Positions 50,239-60,085 of a DNA stretch of 64,000 nt are shown here, piece after piece. Source of the stretch: Candidatus Poribacteria bacterium (lineage in GTDB: Bacteria > Poribacteria > WGA-4E > WGA-3G). Position 1 is the first letter of the stretch; every line of letters begins with the position of its first letter. Below the pieces are notes generated by a model that ran no database searches, was not told where the DNA came from, and saw only the letters and a list, made by a program, of their open reading frames with translations. A program made the translations under genes and the position numbers. The DNA lies in contig PYIY01000082.1 in the NCBI GenBank assembly GCA_003635195.1, forward strand, positions 1 through 64,000. Direction: 5' to 3'.

Positions 50239-53112
50239 ATGAGAGGACTTCTTAATATAGGTTTACAGGTTCCACCTTTCCGTGGACGGCTTCGTATCGG
50301 ATACCTGTTGCTTTTGTTAATTGGCGCAGCACTCACATTCTGCGAAGTAGGGGCTGATAACCATGAAACGCAACAGCTCGTCAAAATAACTGGTATTGTT
50401 GTAGATAGCGATACCGAGGCACCGCTGTTAGATGTAACAATTCGGGTTACTGATACCCAAATCCGTGTAAAGACTGATGAGACAGGCGCGTTTTCGCTGG
50501 AATTACCGATCGGCACTTATAAAATCCATGCAAGCGCGTCGTTTTATAACACCTATGCTATCACCGATTTTCAAGTAAAAGCAGGAGAAACACCGGAACC
50601 GCTGCGCATACAATTGGTAGCACAGGTGGTGAAACTTGATGCGATTAAGATGCCAGTCCAGCTGAGCCAGTCCAGCGAACGTGGGCTGCTTGAAAAACGG
50701 ATGCGCAGCTCCCGAATTGAGGACAGCATCAGTACGGAAGAAATTAGCCGACTCCCCGCATCGTCTGCGGGTGAGGCGATTAAACGGGTGACCGGTGTCA
50801 GTATCGTTGGTGGACGTTATGTGTTCGTCCGGGGATTAGGAGAACGTTACAGTAACACGCTCCTTAATAATGTTGAAATTCCGAGCCCTGAACCGAACAG
50901 ACGGGTTGTACCTATGGATATTTTTCCGGCAAGCCTACTCGCGAGTCTACAGACAGTAAAGACTTTCTCCCCTGACCAACCGGGCGGTTTCGCTGGCGGT
51001 TCCGTCCAAGTGTTTACGAAAGACTTTCCTGAAGATTTGACGATGTCGTTATCCATGTCAACGGGTTTCAACACACAAGCAACAGGAGAAGACGGTTTAA
51101 CTTATCCGGGTGGCGATTTTGATTTCTTAGGATTTGACGACGGTTCGCGTAAACTACCGAATATCATTCGAGATGAGGCAGCGGATGTGCCTATCCGGGA
51201 GCGTGGACGTTTTACACCCGCTGGCTTTACGCCCAAAGAAATTCAAACCTTCGGACAATCGTTTGAAAACGTCTGGTCACCTGAACGACAGTCTCTGCCG
51301 GTCAATCAAGGTTATAAATTTAGCCTCGGTAATAGCAATCCCCTTTTCGGTAAAGATTTCGGCTATTTGGGGGTCATCTCTTATGGTAACAGGCACAGTT
51401 ACGGAACACAAGTTCGCAACGCCTTCCGTATCGGTCTGAATGAGACGCTTTCACCTGTTACCTCATATAATATTGAACGGAGTGGTAACGAAGTAGACTG
51501 GGGTACTGTTTTAAATACCAGCCTGCGCTTCTCAACGCAACATCAAGTCAGCCTACGGTCGCTTTTCACGCACACTGCTGAAGATGAAACCCGAACGTGG
51601 GAAGGCTTCAATGCCGACAGAAACACAGATATGCGAAGCACTCGCCTCCGATACGTTGAACGCCAACTGTTCTCTGGACAGTTGGCAGGTATGCATGATT
51701 TCAACTTTGGTGAACCGGATCCGGAGTTAGAAGTCCCGGAGGCACCTGAGGTCTCTATGGAGTGGCGACTGACCTATTCGCGTGCGTCGCGCGATGAACC
51801 CGACACGCGTGAGAATATCTACGAAGATAGAGGCGATGGCACATACACATTCCGTGATGTCACACAAAGTGGAAGCCGATTTTTCTTTGATCTCGAGGAC
51901 GACGAATATAACGCCCGCGCCGATTGGAAAGTTCGGATTGGTCCAGAAGGGCTTTTCAAATTTGGAGGGTTACTCCGAGATAGAGCACGGACATTCGATG
52001 TCCGTAGATTTAGATTCCTGCCTTCTGATCGAGTGGACGCTGCCGTCAATCTATCCGACCCACCGGAAATACTTTTCCAAACCCGAAACATAGCACCGCG
52101 CGTCTTTGAATTGCGCGAATCGACGCGTTCTACCGATAACTACTTGGCGGATCATAATATTTATTCAGGTTACCTGATGCTTGATCTCCCGCTTTCTGCC
52201 AAATGGCAGGTTATGACCGGGGTCCGATTGGAATCTTCCGATCAAAAGGTAACCACCTACGATCCATTCGCTGCCTCTCGCAAGGAAATTGAAGCGAATT
52301 TGCAGACTCTTGATTGGCTGCCGGGGCTGAATGTCACATATCGTCTAACGGAGCGGATGAATTTGCGTCTCGCAGCATCCCGGACGATAACACGTCCAGA
52401 TTTCCGTGAACTCGCCCCATTTGAGTTCACAGATTTCGTCGGCGGCAGGACGATTCTTGGTAACCCGGACTTGGAACGGACGCAGATCAACAATTTCGAT
52501 TTCCGTTGGGAAGTCTTTCCGCAGATAGGCGGTATCTTGGCTGTCAGTGCATTCTATAAACGGTTCCAAAAACCGATTGAACAAATTGTCCAACCCCAAG
52601 CAGAAGTCCGAATTACCTATGAAAACGCTGAGGGTGCCCACAATTACGGATTGGAGTTAGAGGCACGCCAGCATCTCGGTGTCCTTACAGATGCGTTGCG
52701 TAACTTTTCGATTAACACGAACACTGCCCTGATTTCCTCGCAAGTCGTCCTACCGGGGGATGTCGGCATCCAGACTTCTTCGGAGCGACCCCTCCAGGGA
52801 CAGTGTCCGTACATTGTTAACTTGTCCATCGGTTATGAAGAACCCAACTGGGGTATTTCAAGCGCGATTGCGTATAACATCTTTGGACGTAGACTCTCTG
52901 AGGTGGGTAATCACGGGGCACCAGATGTTTACGAGCAGCCCCGTGGCCAATTGGATGTAAGTTTCAGCCGAATCGTTGCAAATTATTTCAAATTCAGCGT
53001 TTCGGCGAAAAATCTACTTGATCCCTACGTCCATTATAAGATAGGAGAAGCAACCTATCTTGCGTACAAACTTGGTCGATCGTTCTCGTTTGGGATAAGT
53101 TACAATTTGTAG
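50239..53112 (+). CDS. TonB-dependent receptor with carboxypeptidase regulatory-like N-terminal domain
   Basis: ITGIVVDSDTEAPLLDVTIRV; plug VKRVTGVSIVGGRYVFVRGLGERYSNTLLNN-type; C-terminal beta-barrel ending SFSFGISYNL. Confidence 0.9.
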   Translation: MRGLLNIGLQVPPFRGRLRIGYLLLLLIGAALTFCEVGADNHETQQLVKITGIVVDSDTEAPLLDVTIRVTDTQIRVKTDETGAFSLELPIGTYKIHASASFYNTYAITDFQVKAGETPEPLRIQLVAQVVKLDAIKMPVQLSQSSERGLLEKRMRSSRIEDSISTEEISRLPASSAGEAIKRVTGVSIVGGRYVFVRGLGERYSNTLLNNVEIPSPEPNRRVVPMDIFPASLLASLQTVKTFSPDQPGGFAGGSVQVFTKDFPEDLTMSLSMSTGFNTQATGEDGLTYPGGDFDFLGFDDGSRKLPNIIRDEAADVPIRERGRFTPAGFTPKEIQTFGQSFENVWSPERQSLPVNQGYKFSLGNSNPLFGKDFGYLGVISYGNRHSYGTQVRNAFRIGLNETLSPVTSYNIERSGNEVDWGTVLNTSLRFSTQHQVSLRSLFTHTAEDETRTWEGFNADRNTDMRSTRLRYVERQLFSGQLAGMHDFNFGEPDPELEVPEAPEVSMEWRLTYSRASRDEPDTRENIYEDRGDGTYTFRDVTQSGSRFFFDLEDDEYNARADWKVRIGPEGLFKFGGLLRDRARTFDVRRFRFLPSDRVDAAVNLSDPPEILFQTRNIAPRVFELRESTRSTDNYLADHNIYSGYLMLDLPLSAKWQVMTGVRLESSDQKVTTYDPFAASRKEIEANLQTLDWLPGLNVTYRLTERMNLRLAASRTITRPDFRELAPFEFTDFVGGRTILGNPDLERTQINNFDFRWEVFPQIGGILAVSAFYKRFQKPIEQIVQPQAEVRITYENAEGAHNYGLELEARQHLGVLTDALRNFSINTNTALISSQVVLPGDVGIQTSSERPLQGQCPYIVNLSIGYEEPNWGISSAIAYNIFGRRLSEVGNHGAPDVYEQPRGQLDVSFSRIVANYFKFSVSAKNLLDPYVHYKIGEATYLAYKLGRSFSFGISYNL

Positions 53113-53334
53113 TGGGAATTAGCTATCAGCCATCAGCTGTCAGCGATCAGGAAGAAAAATCTGCAAAGCAGAAAAAATCATAACATTGTCAACTTTTCGC
53201 AACAATTTATCGGTATCCTTATAGTAGCGACGGAAAAATTAATAATAATGTACATCGTTAAATCACTCTTATCATTGCCTGTTCGCTATAGCGATTAGGC
53301 ATACGAAAAAACAATAAAGGAGCTTAGATCGCTA

Positions 53335-54705
53335 ATGTTAAATATTGGCTCCACTCCTGTATCCACGAAGAAAAGGGATTTGTATCAGAATTGGCTGTTT
53401 CAGTTAATAGCGATTTTCGCCGTTGGCATAGCGTTGGCTTTCGTCGGATGTGGTACCGATGAAGAAGAGACCGACGAAACGGATGAAGCACTCGTCCCAG
53501 AAGAAACTGTTATTGATATTGACGGCCGCCAAGTGGTCATTCTTGAAGGCAAATTGAATGCCGATAAAACGCTTTCAGCGGCTTACGATTATCTCCTACG
53601 CGGTGCCGTATTTGTTGAAGGCGGCGCAACGTTAACGATTGAACCCGGTGTCAAAATTTTCGGGGAACAGGCAAGCAACGGCACACTCATTATTGCACAA
53701 GGTTCTAAGATTATGGCAGACGGTACCGCTGACGCACCAATCGTTATGTCGAGTGATGCCTTTGAAGGTTCCCGCGCACGTGGACAGTGGGGTGGTTTGA
53801 TTGTCAACGGTTCTGCCCCTACAAACCAAGGTCTAACTTTCGGTGAAGGCGACACGGGCGCGTTCGGTGGAAATAACCCCGCTGACAGCAGCGGCGTGCT
53901 TCGTTACGTCCGTATTGAATACGCAGGTATCGAATTTAGCCCCGATAACGAATTGAACGGCATCGCCTTCCAAGGTGTTGGATCTGGGACTGTTGTAGAT
54001 CACGTCCAAGTACACATGAACCAAGATGATGGCATTGAGATGTTCGGCGGCACCGTCAACCTTAAATATGCCCTCGTGACGGGTGCACGCGACGATTCTT
54101 TTGACTGGACAGACGGTTGGACAGGTAAGGGACAATTCTGGGTCGCACAACAGTATGGGGATGACGCAGATAACGGCTTTGAAGTCGATAACAGCAGTAA
54201 AGATAACGAAGCGACACCCCGTTCCGCTGCGACGATCTTCAACGTAACGCTCGTCGGTGATCCATCCGGTCCTGAAAGCGACAACGGTATGTTGATTCGT
54301 GAAGGCGCGGCTGGTATGTATGCCAACTTCATTGTTACCGGATTTAACAAAGTCGGACTTGATATCAATAACGAAGCGACACATGCCCAAGCAGATAACG
54401 GTAAATTGGTTGTCAAGAATAGCATTTTCTTTGAAAATGGAAAAGGCAATTTTGGAGACGAAAAGGACGACGACGGATTTGATGAAGCCGCTTTTGCTAC
54501 CAAAAATGGGAACATGGAAACTGACCCGAACTTGGCAGATCCGTTCAACAAGAACGCACCGAACTTCACCCCGGGCGCAGGTGCCAAAGCAGTATCGCCA
54601 GCACCGCCACCTTCTGACGGCTTCTTTGAACCCGCTGACTTTATCGGTGGTGTGAGTCCGTCCAACAACTGGACAACAGGATGGACAACGAGTGCGCAGA
54701 AGTAG
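53335..54705 (+). CDS. Putative outer-membrane lipoprotein with right-handed beta-helix repeats
   Basis: Lipobox-like AFVGCGTDEEE; LTIEPGVKIFGEQASNGTLIIAQGSKIMADGTADAPIVMSS. Confidence 0.75.
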   Translation: MLNIGSTPVSTKKRDLYQNWLFQLIAIFAVGIALAFVGCGTDEEETDETDEALVPEETVIDIDGRQVVILEGKLNADKTLSAAYDYLLRGAVFVEGGATLTIEPGVKIFGEQASNGTLIIAQGSKIMADGTADAPIVMSSDAFEGSRARGQWGGLIVNGSAPTNQGLTFGEGDTGAFGGNNPADSSGVLRYVRIEYAGIEFSPDNELNGIAFQGVGSGTVVDHVQVHMNQDDGIEMFGGTVNLKYALVTGARDDSFDWTDGWTGKGQFWVAQQYGDDADNGFEVDNSSKDNEATPRSAATIFNVTLVGDPSGPESDNGMLIREGAAGMYANFIVTGFNKVGLDINNEATHAQADNGKLVVKNSIFFENGKGNFGDEKDDDGFDEAAFATKNGNMETDPNLADPFNKNAPNFTPGAGAKAVSPAPPPSDGFFEPADFIGGVSPSNNWTTGWTTSAQK

Positions 54706-55222
54706 TGTACCCACTGTTCACACATCTTACCTGCTTTTAACTGTCCTGTTGGTTTACAGCAGTTTGGTAGGTTGTGAGAAACCGAAGTGTAGGGGTTGGG
54801 TTACCCAACCCCTACACTCGCCAGACCAACTCGGTCTGGCAGTCGTTGACGCACTTAACCGAAAAGATATTGAGCACTTGAACCGATTGCGTGTGCAACG
54901 TGAAGCGTTTATAGATTGGATTTGGCCCGCGTTCCCCGCAAGCCGCCCACCGAGCAATTTTCCGGGTGATTTCGCGTGGTCAAACATGAATAAGAAATGT
55001 AATACAGGTATGAAAAAGTGGATCGCCCGTTATGGAGGATACAATCTGAAATTCGTGGCTATCCGCTTTGATCGACCGTCAGAAACTTACGACGGATTCC
55101 AACTTTTACGTGGGACCGTTTTGACGTTACAGAACGCCGCTGGCGAAAAACGGGAATTGAAGATTCTCGGTTCGGTAGTTGTTAAAAACGGCAGATATAA
55201 GTTACTGAGTTACGAAGACTAA
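54692..55222 (+). CDS. Putative lipoprotein
   Basis: Signal LLLTVLLVYSSLVGCEK; contains an in-frame palindromic insertion (54786-54818). Confidence 0.55.
   Translation: MRRSSVPTVHTSYLLLTVLLVYSSLVGCEKPKCRGWVTQPLHSPDQLGLAVVDALNRKDIEHLNRLRVQREAFIDWIWPAFPASRPPSNFPGDFAWSNMNKKCNTGMKKWIARYGGYNLKFVAIRFDRPSETYDGFQLLRGTVLTLQNAAGEKRELKILGSVVVKNGRYKLLSYED
54786..54818. repeat. Perfect 16-bp-arm palindrome inside a CDS
   Basis: AGTGTAGGGGTTGGGT-T-ACCCAACCCCTACACT. Confidence 0.9.
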
Positions 55223-55274
55223 TTACCGATATAGCACGCTCACAGCGTGCTGAAAGGAGCGAGGATAGAAGGGT

Positions 55275-56150
55275 ATGATGACAATTGCCGATGTTCAGCG
55301 GCAGAACCGAGAAGCCGCCCAAAAACGGAAAAAGAAAGCGATCCGAATCGCATGGAGTTTCGCAATCGGATTGCACGTTATCGGGATTATCGCTGGAGGT
55401 GTTTACTTTATTCGGAAAACAGTGTTAGAGAAACACGACGACAAAGTAGATAGCGTCGTCTTGGAGGCATCAAAACCACAGCCGAAACGCCGCACACCCC
55501 CGCGTACAACACGAAAACCGAAAAAACCGAAGTTTTCTAAGGTTCGGGTCCCTAAAGGACAACCTGTCACGACGAGTGCTAAAATTCCGATGGGCAACGC
55601 ACGCTTCACACTGCCGACGAGTGATGTTCCGACCCGTCGTGTAATGGCACCGAGCATGGCAGGGATCGGCAAAAACCTGTTCAAAGCAACGCAACAACAG
55701 GCAAATATCGTTACAACGATGCCGAAGTTTGAGGTGCCAAAGTTTGAAAGCACCAGTTTGGTGTCGAGAATGGATATGGGAACAAATCTTGCACAAACGG
55801 AATTCGACGATCCGGGGAACTTAGAACTCGCTTCAGTCAACATAGGCGACGCGAAACAGTCGTTTAACGATTTCTTAAAAGCGGTACGGGACCGGATCAA
55901 AGATGTCCAACGTTTTCCACCACGCGTGCGGAATCTCGACGACGGGACAACAACGACAGTTCGGTTCACGCTTTTCAAAAATGGAACCATTCAGAATCCA
56001 GTCGTCAGCGATTCTTCTGGCTCCAAAGTACTTGACAGTGCTGCAATTGCCGCAGTTCAAAACGCTGTGCCGTACCCGCCTTTCCCTGAAGGACAAGAAG
56101 GGAACAGCCTGCGACTTGAGATACCCATTATTTTCGAGTTGACGAATTAA
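55275..56150 (+). CDS. tonB: Energy transducer TonB family protein
   Basis: Single N-terminal TM, proline/lysine-rich linker, C-terminal VRFTLFKNGTIQNPVVSDSSGSKVLDSAAIAAVQNAVPYPPFPEG. Confidence 0.85.
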   Translation: MMTIADVQRQNREAAQKRKKKAIRIAWSFAIGLHVIGIIAGGVYFIRKTVLEKHDDKVDSVVLEASKPQPKRRTPPRTTRKPKKPKFSKVRVPKGQPVTTSAKIPMGNARFTLPTSDVPTRRVMAPSMAGIGKNLFKATQQQANIVTTMPKFEVPKFESTSLVSRMDMGTNLAQTEFDDPGNLELASVNIGDAKQSFNDFLKAVRDRIKDVQRFPPRVRNLDDGTTTTVRFTLFKNGTIQNPVVSDSSGSKVLDSAAIAAVQNAVPYPPFPEGQEGNSLRLEIPIIFELTN

Positions 56151-56211
56151 GTTAGGTATTTGTAGGCGCGCTTCGGAAACACACCAATTTTGCCAAGATA
56201 GCGTAACGTAG

Positions 56212-56240
56212 AAAGGGACGACCTTGTGTCGTCCCTTTTT
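56212..56240 (+). terminator. Rho-independent terminator after tonB
   Basis: AAAGGGACGAC-CTTGT-GTCGTCCCTTTTT. Confidence 0.85.
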
Positions 56241-56373
56241 ATTCATTTTCAATTGACATCTGTGTGTTAATATGCTATAGTAATGTTAAGCGAAATTGAT
56301 ATTGTATATTGTAAGGTATTAACTTACGAAAGGGAGTTTCTGTATTTCTCTTTCACTCGTATAAAGAGAACCT

Positions 56374-59280
56374 ATGAATCGAGAACACACCAACAGCGAA
56401 GATACCATTACCACTCTATTCGTCGAAATCCTAATGCCAATGAGCGCAACATGGAATATCTACGAACAGACAACAAAACCACTCGTGGAAAATCGGAGGA
56501 AGCCGGATGTCATCATCCGTACAGTTGAACGATATCCGATAGCAGTTGAAGTAAAGGTTGACTACAAGCGCGGCCCCAATGAAACCGGTGAGAGTCAGGC
56601 ACGCGAACGTTACTTAGGCAAGACCCTCCGCACGACAGGCGAAAAAATTGCCAGTGCAATAGCGATCCGCCTTCCATACAGATTTCGCAACATGCCACGC
56701 GACGAAATCCGCGAGAATTTAGAAGTATCAAAAAACTTCGCGTATGCGCTGCTTAACCTTGAGGAACCACACAGATTCCCAGAGAAAGGCTGGCTCTATG
56801 GCAGCATTGCCGACATTGCAACTGCTATCCGCATTGGTGCAACACCCATCACCAAGATTGAGAGGGCTGCCGAAGTACTGGAACAAGGTATCCATAATGC
56901 TGCTGTCATCGTCAATAGCGCAATTCAACACCGACCGCATATCGGTAAGAGAATTGGTGAACTCCTTGTCCAAGAACCTGGGGAACAGACAACGCAGATG
57001 GCAATGCTGATTATCAGCAACGCCTTGGTGTTCCAGAGTTCCCTCGCCCGTAAGCCGGACTTGGAAACCGTCCCATCGCTCAGTGAACTCACCGCTGATT
57101 ACGGGCAACTCGATTCAGACGAGGTCCTCAGCGCATGGCGAGAAATTCAAAAGGTTAACTACGCCCCGATTTTCAACGTCGCCTATAATCTCGTCGAAAC
57201 GCTCGCTGCCGATGATAAATTCGTCGGTGAGATTTTGAGCGTGCTACGCGATACCGCCCGCGAATTGGAGAGAATGGGACTCGCCCAAGAACATGAACTC
57301 GCTGGTATTGTGTTCCAGAAACTCATTGACAATCGGAAAATTCTCAAGGCGAACTATACCCGCCCTGAATCCTCTGCACTCCTCTGTGCCCTTGCCTTAC
57401 CAGAACTCAAAACGGATCCGAAAAAACTGAAAATTGCAGACTTCGCTTGCGGCACCGGTTCACTCCTCAACGGTGTTTATCAACGCTTACTGATGCTTTA
57501 CGAGCAGGCGGGCGATAAAGGCGAAGTCATCCATCAGGACATGATGGAGAATAATCTTGTCGGGTGTGACATTCTGCCGAACGCAGCACACCTGACCGCC
57601 TCTATTATTGCCAGTACCTATCCTGATGTCCGCATCGGTGGCACGCGCATCCACACAATGCCTTACGGCACCCCGCGTGCAGATGGACTTTACGCTATCG
57701 GTGCCCTCAACCTGCTCAGTGACCCGACAGGGACGCTCCCGTTGACCTTAGATACAACGGAAACCGCCACCGGACAAGGGACTGAAACGACTGATCTTAG
57801 GGATGCATTCAGACATGGCGAATTTGACATCGTTATCCAAAATCCACCCTATACCCGTAGTGGTGCGGATAGTAACTCTAACCTGCCTAAGAGCATTTTC
57901 GCCGACAAAAAGGACGCAGCGGCAATGCAAGCATCACGAAGGGCACAGGGCCGTCGGCTTGGTGGCAATAATCCTGGAGCGGGTCCCGACTTTGTCGATC
58001 TCGCTGACAGAATGCTGAAACGCAATGGCAAAATGGCATTTGTGTTACCTGTCACAGCGATCGCAGGAAGTAGTTGGCAAAACGTGCGAAAGTTGTGGGC
58101 AGAGGAATATCATGATATTCTTGTCATCACGATTGCTGATGCTCTCACTCAGAATTGTGCATTCTCGGCGGATACCAACATGGCAGAGTGTCTCGTTATC
58201 GCAACGAAGGGAAAATCAAAGAACACTGGGCGTGCGTTATTTGTATGCCTTGAACGTTGTCCTGATGGTGAACTGGAAGCCCAAGAAATCGCAAAGGTTA
58301 TTTTTTCGGTCAACGATGTTCGCCAACTTGAGGATGGTATTAACAGAGGCAATCCTATTCATGTTGGGGATGACGTTATCGGGTTTGTCATTTCTGCACC
58401 TTTGACCTCCGGGGCAGTAGGATGGCCTATAGCCCGCGTTAGAAACATAACGACGATTCAATCGGCATACCAACTCACCAATGGACGGTTGCAACTGCCT
58501 CGACAGAAAGCCGTTATCGACTTACCAATCTGTTCTCTCTCAGATATTGCTCAATTTGGAGCGGATCATCGCGATATCCATGATCCGGGAAAGCGCGGTG
58601 CTTTTGACATTGAGGACGGATGTCCTGATACTGCGGAATATCCGTGCTTGTGGCATCTCAATAGCAATGTGCAGCGGTCAATGGTTGTATTGCCCGATGC
58701 TCACGCGTTCATTCGTCCGCATGCGGAAGTGAAGGCACGGGAGATACTCAAACGCAATAGTAGGGCCCATTTCAATATAGACTTGCGATTCAATTCACAC
58801 TCCTTGTTAGTGGCTTGTACAGAGCAGGAGACTATCGGTGTTGATTCAATGCCAAACATCGTTTTTAAAAAGAAACGGATTTATGATTACGTTTGGGCCT
58901 TATGGGGTAATTCTACATTAGGTCTATTATGCTATTGGTTAATTTGTGGGAAGCAACAAGCAGGACGAGGTAGAAGTTCAAAAGCGGCCTTGGAATCAAT
59001 GTCCACGTTGAATGTCCGCGAACTCTCCAAGGAAGCATTGACAAATGCTGAGCGGATTTTCAACGAACTGAAGGATCAAAAAATGCTACCGTTCAACCAG
59101 ATGGATGAGGACCCAGTGCGTCATAAACTGGATCGGTTGTTGTTATCAGAGGTGTTAGGCATCACGGAGGCAGAGCGTCCAGATGTGCATGAAGGACTTG
59201 CGCTGCTTCGCAAAATGTTATGCCAAGAGCCGAGTATTCACGGTGGGAAGAAGTCGAGGGTTAAGTTGGATGCCGCTTAG
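56374..59280 (+). CDS. N6-adenine DNA methyltransferase with N-terminal nuclease-like domain (type I/IIG-like)
   Basis: RRKPDVIIRTVERYPIAVEVKVDYK (PD-(D/E)XK-like), ADFACGTGSLLNGV, IVIQNPPYTRSG. Confidence 0.8.
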   Translation: MNREHTNSEDTITTLFVEILMPMSATWNIYEQTTKPLVENRRKPDVIIRTVERYPIAVEVKVDYKRGPNETGESQARERYLGKTLRTTGEKIASAIAIRLPYRFRNMPRDEIRENLEVSKNFAYALLNLEEPHRFPEKGWLYGSIADIATAIRIGATPITKIERAAEVLEQGIHNAAVIVNSAIQHRPHIGKRIGELLVQEPGEQTTQMAMLIISNALVFQSSLARKPDLETVPSLSELTADYGQLDSDEVLSAWREIQKVNYAPIFNVAYNLVETLAADDKFVGEILSVLRDTARELERMGLAQEHELAGIVFQKLIDNRKILKANYTRPESSALLCALALPELKTDPKKLKIADFACGTGSLLNGVYQRLLMLYEQAGDKGEVIHQDMMENNLVGCDILPNAAHLTASIIASTYPDVRIGGTRIHTMPYGTPRADGLYAIGALNLLSDPTGTLPLTLDTTETATGQGTETTDLRDAFRHGEFDIVIQNPPYTRSGADSNSNLPKSIFADKKDAAAMQASRRAQGRRLGGNNPGAGPDFVDLADRMLKRNGKMAFVLPVTAIAGSSWQNVRKLWAEEYHDILVITIADALTQNCAFSADTNMAECLVIATKGKSKNTGRALFVCLERCPDGELEAQEIAKVIFSVNDVRQLEDGINRGNPIHVGDDVIGFVISAPLTSGAVGWPIARVRNITTIQSAYQLTNGRLQLPRQKAVIDLPICSLSDIAQFGADHRDIHDPGKRGAFDIEDGCPDTAEYPCLWHLNSNVQRSMVVLPDAHAFIRPHAEVKAREILKRNSRAHFNIDLRFNSHSLLVACTEQETIGVDSMPNIVFKKKRIYDYVWALWGNSTLGLLCYWLICGKQQAGRGRSSKAALESMSTLNVRELSKEALTNAERIFNELKDQKMLPFNQMDEDPVRHKLDRLLLSEVLGITEAERPDVHEGLALLRKMLCQEPSIHGGKKSRVKLDAA

Positions 59281-59433
59281 CCTTGTAAAATATTGAATTT
59301 TTTCGTTAAGATTATGTTATACTAAAAGTGTGAGGTTAACCGTAATAGATAATCCCTTTGTGCTTTCTACTAACCCAGAAAACTTGCTCGATTTGGAAGA
59401 TCTGTAGCACGAATGAAACTGATGTAGGAATTC

Positions 59434-60072
59434 ATGCAATCAATTCACTATAATGACAACGTGTTTATCAATTGTCCATTTGATTCAGCTTACAAGCACT
59501 TGTTTGATGCAATGGTATTCGCAATACACGATTGCGGTTTTATCCCGCGTTGTGCACTTGAAGAAGAAGACGCGAGCCAAGTTCGGATTGATAAAATTTA
59601 TAGCATTATTGCAGACTGCCGTTATGGAATTCACGATATATCCAGAACGGAATTAGACAGGGATTCAGATCTTCCGCGATTTAATATGCCTTTGGAATTG
59701 GGAATTTTTCTTGGAGCAAAGAAATTCGGTATAGAAGAACAGAAAGGGAAAAAGTGCCTAATACTGGATACCGAACGGTAGCGGTATCAACAGTTTATCT
59801 CTGACATTGCCGGTCAAGATATTCAAGCACACAACGACACACCTGAAGCAATTGTAAAAGTTGTCCGCAATTGGCTCCGCAGTGCATCAAGAAGTGAAAC
59901 AATTCCAGGGGGCAGCATCATTTGGAGACGTTACCAAGATTTTAGAAGGGATTTGCCTCAAACAGCTCGAGAATGTCAGTTAACGGTTGAAGACCTGATT
60001 TTTAATGATTATACTTTGGTGGTTACGCGATGGTTAAAAACTGAGGCGAATAGTTTATCGCAATATGTTTGA
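59434..60072 (+). pseudogene. TIR-like/nucleotide-binding defence-associated protein interrupted by an in-frame amber codon (59779-59781)
   Basis: NVFINCPFDSAYKHLFDAMVFAIHDCGF...YGIHDISRTELD...LPRFNMPLELGIFLGAKKFG...ILDTER*RYQQFISDIAGQDIQAHN...; same frame stays open to 60072. Confidence 0.65.
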
Positions 60073-60085
60073 AGGAGGGCTTAAC

